NCBI GenBank assembly: GCA_031213475.1
Contig: JARUPZ010000025.1
Span: 5,777,676-5,841,675, forward strand
DNA from: Nereocystis luetkeana
Taxonomy: Eukaryota > Sar > Phaeophyceae > Laminariales > Laminariaceae
Length of the DNA stretch: 64,000 nucleotides
Reading direction: 5' to 3'
Shown in pieces: positions 58,501-64,000 of this stretch. Every line of letters begins with the position of its first letter. Position 1 is the first letter of the stretch. The notes beneath the pieces are model-generated. The model was not told where the DNA came from. It ran no database searches and was given only the letters and a program-made list of their open reading frames with translations. Made by a program: the position numbers and the translations under genes.

Positions 58501-61500
58501 AGGCCATACATGACTCTAGGGATTGAGCGTCACAGACAGGGAGGCTCACTGTGACCAAGCAAATAATTGGCTACAAGTGCTCGTGTTTTCTAAAATCATC
58601 AAAATACCCCCCCCCCCCCCCCCTCTACTAGTTGGCTTTATAAAACGACCTTTTTTCAGGGTTTTGTGTCGTTTTGTCGGTGCTGACGTTCGCCCCCGAC
58701 CGCACACTTACTGGTTATTGACTGCAGGTGTATCTTAGGTGAACGTCTTGAGTACAGGGAGCGAAAACGAAGAGTACCTTTCGTGAAGTAATCCCAAGCG
58801 TGATTTCACGGCGCCATAACAAAAGTAGCAAGGATCTTCGCCAAACGGTTGGGGGGCGTCCACAACCATGAGTTTCAAGGGGTGATCGTAGTTGATGGGA
58901 GCCCGGAGAAAATTATAAACAGTTCCTTCAGAAACAAATATCTCTCTTTGTGGTGTTTCCGCCCATCGTAGGAAATTGGTCTTCAACGCCCCAACCTTGA
59001 GGGCTCGTCTAAACGACCACCAGCAGTACCCCATAGACTGTCACGAGTGGCGTAAACTGCGCGAACAACAGTTAGTTGCCATCGAAAGCCTAAACCAACG
59101 ACGACCGAGGCCAATGATCGAGCATGTCAGGTGAGGTGGGCTGTTTTATTCGATTGCGGTCTTCACCTCACCTCTGGGCAGGTATGTGCCCTGCTGTACA
59201 CTGACTGGAAGATGCCGTACGCTCGCCGACCTGAGTTCGAAGGACAGGCTGACACTGAGAGACCTTGCAGTGCTCTCGTGTTGTATTGCCGTAGAGGGGT
59301 ACTTGTACGATTGATAGCAGAAGACGATGTGTTGTCTGTGGGCGTCTAGGTTGGAGTCGAATTCGGAGTGAGGGGCGGGTGCGGGCAGTGCAAGGAGCTA
59401 AAGACACACGTACGTGGAATCCAAAGAAAACAAGTGCGAGTTTCTTGTTCACATATCTATAAGGAGGTTCCAGCGGGGGCCACTCGCACGAGGCACACTA
59501 TCAATCAAATTAAGGTGTATTTGATTATCAATAGGTGTTCCTACTGTTTGTACTAATTCCTACTGTCGCTGGTGTGGAGCCGCACACCAGACTCGTCTAC
59601 ATAAACCTTTCTCAATTCACCGGATTCACCAATGCCTGATCCATCGCGCAGAAAGAGAGAACACAGCGAGTACAACCAATATACGAAGGCACTAGCGAAA
59701 CAAACACCTCCGGAACGTTCCGTGTAGTCTTTACGGTAGGGTCAAATACGAGGAATCTATCGTCTCGTAGGTGAAGGGCATGAATCGCGCCTGACTGGAC
59801 GGCATATACATACAAAGGTTAAAAAATGAACAATCTAAACCTTAATGAAATGCACGCTAGTAAGAGCTACCATACAAATTTGCGTTCCATGAAATGAGGA
59901 AGAATGACTTCTTGTGCAATAAAACTTCGAATATAGCAAAACTATCAATGAACACGTATGTATGAGAAAACAATGAGATATGAGACAGGACGTGCCCGAG
60001 CCAGAGCGCGTTCGATCTCGTCTAACCTTTCTGCCGGCATCGACAAGGGACTATCCCTCTTGGACTGCGTTGAGTGGGCTGACGCAAGCCGAAAGCCCTA
60101 CGCTGCAAGCGGGGACGGCCCATGCATCGATCGAAGTTCGAGGGAAGTCGCGATGACATAATGTGAATGTTGATCGCGTGTCGCGAGAGGCGAAAGCCCT
60201 AGCGAAAGGTGGGTGGTCATTAACTTGAAGCCTGCATGTTGTGTGGCCGCAACAGACAGTCTAGACTTTGATATGGGTCTTTGAAGGTCGCGCGGCGACT
60301 ACTCCGGCGGTCTTTCCTCTGGCGACGGCGACTTGCCGCTTGTAACGCAGCCGGAAACGTCGTGCTTATTGCGTCCCCGTCTCAGTTTTCGAGAGGGGTG
60401 CAACGTCCGCGCGACCAAACTAAAATATAGTTTGAGCATTGAGATGGAGGACGATATGTCGAAAAAGCTCGCGATTAAGTCATTCAAATGTGCTGTCGAA
60501 TTCGCCGCGCAGATGCCTGCTTGTTCATTCACGTCTCGATCGATCAGATTCGTCGCCAACATCAAACCAAATACGTGCATATCTATACAGTAGTTCAGGA
60601 ATAGTTTCACGAACAATTGCGTGCCTGCCGGAAACCCCCACCAGCCGCCGGAAACCCTCACCTTCTTGCTCTTTCGGATGCCCGCTGCGGTGGGGGCTAA
60701 AGGTTTGAGACTAGGTTATCCCCTCAATGAGGTCTGGCGTTCGGTAGTGGGCGAGCTTCCCCGACCTACCCCTACCTCCTGCGGCCCGGCCCCTCCTTCG
60801 ACGGCGGTATTAGCCTACAACGATCCACCTTAGGCTGCCACCTATATGCTCAAGTCTAGATTGGCTGTCCATGCCAAACACGAAGTACCGAAGGACGTAG
60901 AGTGTTGCCGAGGTCGACGTTTCGAGCTCGGGGTGCGTCGAAGGTGACGAGGTCAGAGCAAGCTCTTGGTGCACCGGCTACTACTATTTGCTGTTGAACT
61001 CTAGTGAGCAAAGAGGTATCGGCAACAACCGGGCACGTGACCGGGGCAGAAAGACAGACCAGAGCAAACGAGTTTCAGTTACAACAGTTCTGAATAGACT
61101 ATCCCTTGACCAGAACGTAGAAAGGAATATTTGTGGCACAACGATCGTGGCATTTCTAACGGCATAGAATAGGGTGGTTCCTCGGTGTCCTTATGAAGCT
61201 GTCGGTCTGAAGTGTTTCATTCCCAAAACGAGTACCTCTAGCACACGAATAGCACGGTACCCCAACGACAATGCCATTGTGCACCATAAGGAAACGTCGA
61301 CGCTGGGCGTTCAACCCGCTTAAGGCCACGCAAGAACGCGGACGAATATATATGCTGCCAGGTACACGCGAATGTTCTGTTGAACCAACATGCACAAACG
61401 ATTTCGAAATTTGAGTTCAGAGATTTTCAAGAAAAATCTCAGCAAGTTCGGTTTATAAACACCGATGCGAATCTGGAAACACACAGAGTTTGGTTTACTG

Positions 61501-64000
61501 TTTTCACTCTTGTTCCGGCCTAATACTTCCTCGTCTCACACGGGAACCAAATTTTGTTGGTCCCAAGGTTATCGCGGTGGCCATGTTCCTCCTGGGTAAT
61601 ATCCGCGAATAAGACAGCTAACGTTTTGGAGAAGCAGTTTCATCGCACTAGTCTTACGGAAATAATCAATATCGTCGAATTTGCAATTTTGTCTTCATCT
61701 CTGAGTGGTGCTGGCTGGCAACTTTGCTTTCGCAAACACACCTCGCGGGTCATTTCTGGTTACCTACGATTGCGGCCCGGGGCGCCTGACGCACGCACAT
61801 GCCGCACAATAAGCGTGACTCGATATCGAGGCGTGCGGGGGCTTGTGAGGAAATGTAAACGTGAAATTGGGTTTTGTTTTGTCATTCTGTGTCTTCTGAG
61901 TTTCATCATATTTCAATCACAACACAAAATTAAGGTGTGACCTCCCATCGATAAAGCGAGGGTGGGACATCTAGAGAGAATAAGAAGTTGTTGCAGATGA
62001 GGCCATCATACACTACACCCACTGTCTGCTCATACATAAAACAGCGGAACGTACAAAACGCAGCGTTATCAAACAGCGGCGGGATTAACGATACTTACTG
62101 CAAACAATAATAGATTAGAGTTAGTCAGATTTTTATCCGCCCCCTATCCACGAGTTTCCGGGAACCTCAACGTTGCAAATGTGCTTCTCCGGCTTATAAA
62201 TGCCGTCGATAGTTCGAGAAAATTAAATTAGGGTCTTCGGCTCGTTCGTGGCTTGACAGAGAGCACAGCAGTAGGAGGCAAAACCTGCTTGATCGACGGC
62301 TGTTTTGCGGTTCTATCCAGATTCTAGAATCTGCTGTGTCAGCTTCTCGGCGGAGGTCTATGCGTGGAGTGTGGGGTGCTGGCATATTGAGACAGAACAA
62401 ACAACCAGCACCGAGATTTAAGCATTTCGCTTGTCACATACATGGAGACAGTAACAGCTCCCCACAAGTAATCACAGCCCGCAGAGTTGACCCACGCTCT
62501 TGATGGGGTGTGTCAGAGTGTTTGGTTACGCCTGACTTCATTCTCGCTTAGTCGACGTTGTGATTTATTTCGCATCGCCAAAAACCTCGCAAAAATCCCC
62601 CAACTTCTCACTGCAAGTACAGGGATTTTGTACAATGCCTACATCATTGACAAAAAAACGGCTTTCACCATTCGTCTGTCGGTCTCATCGCGGGGTCGTT
62701 GAAGTTGCCCGTCCTCGGAGTTGCGTAGTCAGAGAAGATGCTCGAGATCAGTTTGTGATTAAAAATAAGCTGTGGCCAGGTTCAAGCTAAAATACCGGAA
62801 CTGTCGGTAGCAGTATATTCTCGAATGGAACATGTTTCGTGTCGTACTGAAGGCCACGAACAGCGGAAGAGAGATGTGGCCGCTTGGTATTGTTGGGGCC
62901 CTCAACGGGAACAAAGGCGAAAAGGAGTCCTGGACAAGCACGGACCATGAAGAAGACGGCCAGTAGCGGGCAGCAGGAAGACTTGTTTGTGTTTCTTGCT
63001 TCTGCTGAACGGTCCAGTTTCAGGCTCTCCAAGGCACGCCTGTTCTGTTTTTCGCGCTAACGCTCATCTGACCTACGTTTGTCTACTTGTGCGGGAAAGA
63101 CTTGCCGAAACTATAAACTCGAAAGGCCGTGTATTAAGTTTGCGCCTTTTCCAAACAAAGTCCTAATGTTCACGTTGTATTTGAGAGATAGACTCTGAAA
63201 CTTTCCACAAGGTTTTTTTATGTCGTTCCCAAGTTCCCACCTGCGCGTGTTTTCTTCAAGCTTCTCAAACAGTGTCGTCTAAAGGGGTTCGAATTTTCCC
63301 AACAATACCGAAAATCGAAACAGCAGGCGAAAAATAGGCCAAAACCAAAGCCATGCCACCAGATGCTTGTGAAACCTCAGACAAGGCGTGTGCGGAAACT
63401 CACGGTCTGACTCGCAAAAGCGGCGTGAACATTGGCCCGGGACTACAATTCCGGGGTAAAAACTGGGTTTGTCGGTATAAAGAAGAGAAGAAAGGTCTAA
63501 CCCAAGCCGAGGTATTACGCGAATTCGGCGAACCGTTGTTGAACTTTGAATCACGGATCTTGCCAGCAAAATATTGCTCTACTTCTAAGTCGTTTCGTTC
63601 TATCCAAAGGAAATTCCTATCCGCGCCTTCCAAGACAAGGCTAATCCTGAGATATCTTCCTTTGGGACCCCGAGAGAGCAACAAAAGTAAGGGTTGATAC
63701 ATTTTGATCGTATCAGCCGTCTACGAGCCACGTGAGCAACTACGTGCATGCAACCAGTGAAACTTGGACACCGATGGGTACCATCCCCAGTCACGTATCA
63801 AAGCGTATCACGCCGAACCACACAGCTGTGGATTTTGCCGCAAAACGTCGCACAGTTACCGTCAAGCTGTCCCTTACAAAGGTCCTACAGGGTTACGAGA
63901 GTTCCCGTCAACACAGCTGTCCCCAAACGCTCGTAATAGCTACGATTGTGTGGAATACGATGAGTGTGCCGTTGAGTGTCAGACCAACATTAAACAGAGT
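52561..64000. other. Region upstream of VHPO without a recognised gene
   Basis: Its first part should hold the VHPO promoter; no TATA box is evident. Weak exon candidates: minus 58778-58925 (acceptor TTTCTGAAG, donor GAAAG|GTACTC, reads TVYNFLRAPINYDHPLKLMV); plus 60287-60593 (reads LSIEMEDDMSKKLAIKSFKC before TAG); minus 62787-62937 (ends NILLPTVPVF before TAG); overlapping frames on both strands at 63353-63702. Longer chance-level frames lie at 56357-56908 (-) and 56841-57383 (+). Plus 53068-53163 reads PSISYTVKLSNGQ, loosely like the end of a Ty3/gypsy polyprotein. A C-run sits at 58607-58623. None is firm enough to call. Confidence 0.4.
53114..53208. repeat. Two-copy 47-bp tandem duplication
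   Basis: AGCACCTCCCGTATCACGCG starts both copies, at 53114 and 53161. They are identical over the 47-bp period, implying a recent duplication. Confidence 0.9.

Noticed and set aside
58031-58558. 175-codon minus-strand and 146-codon plus-strand frames over the same DNA
   Set aside because: Low-complexity Pro/Gly stretches come from G/C tracts. The two strands are equally open and neither shows a domain.

Overview
This is a 64 kb piece of a eukaryotic nuclear genome: GT-AG introns of up to about 5.5 kb, coding DNA in short exons of 26-234 nt, many short inverted-repeat elements, microsatellites and a pentanucleotide satellite. There are no operons, no rRNA and no long genuine ORFs. The best-supported gene is a vanadium-dependent haloperoxidase, an enzyme family typical of marine algae, fungi and bacteria, so a seaweed or another large-genome alga is the most likely source. 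That is an inference; the lineage (red, brown or other) is not settled by the sequence.

Layout. 1-4681: no recognised gene, one tRNA-like pol III promoter/SINE head, a decayed miniature inverted-repeat element and a 32-bp tandem repeat. 4682-17237 (+): a nine-exon gene assembled here from splice signals and matching phases. It encodes a secreted protein of about 404 residues with a signal peptide, two copies of a cysteine-bearing module (GCYQ...P-[FI]-Y...W-x-LG...HP...W-S-C), an acidic Ser/Thr linker and a hydrophobic C-terminal tail. 17238-26025: a non-genic gap between two convergent genes, with inverted-repeat elements, two 3' ends of a LINE-like element with (CAA)n tails and a CCATGG-rich block. 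26026-52560 (-): the haloperoxidase gene, at least 13 exons over 26.5 kb. It has a secretory signal peptide and every expected vanadate ligand (Lys and Arg in exon 9, His in exon 11, Arg and His across exons 12/13). Its introns hold most of the window's repeats. 52561-64000: no confidently recognised gene, some weak exon candidates and a 47-bp duplication.

Both genes encode proteins predicted to enter the secretory pathway, which fits a cell-surface or cell-wall setting for haloperoxidase chemistry. Nothing in the sequence shows that they work together.

Three miniature inverted-repeat families are defined by comparing copies within the window. Family A is about 95 bp with TTAA ends (8 copies). 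Family B is about 250 bp with ends GAGGCGTTCTACGATAGAG (9 clear copies plus relics). Family C is about 110-120 bp with ends CTATTACGGGGGACCATAG (2 copies). Two family A copies lie inside family B copies, which fixes the relative order of insertion.
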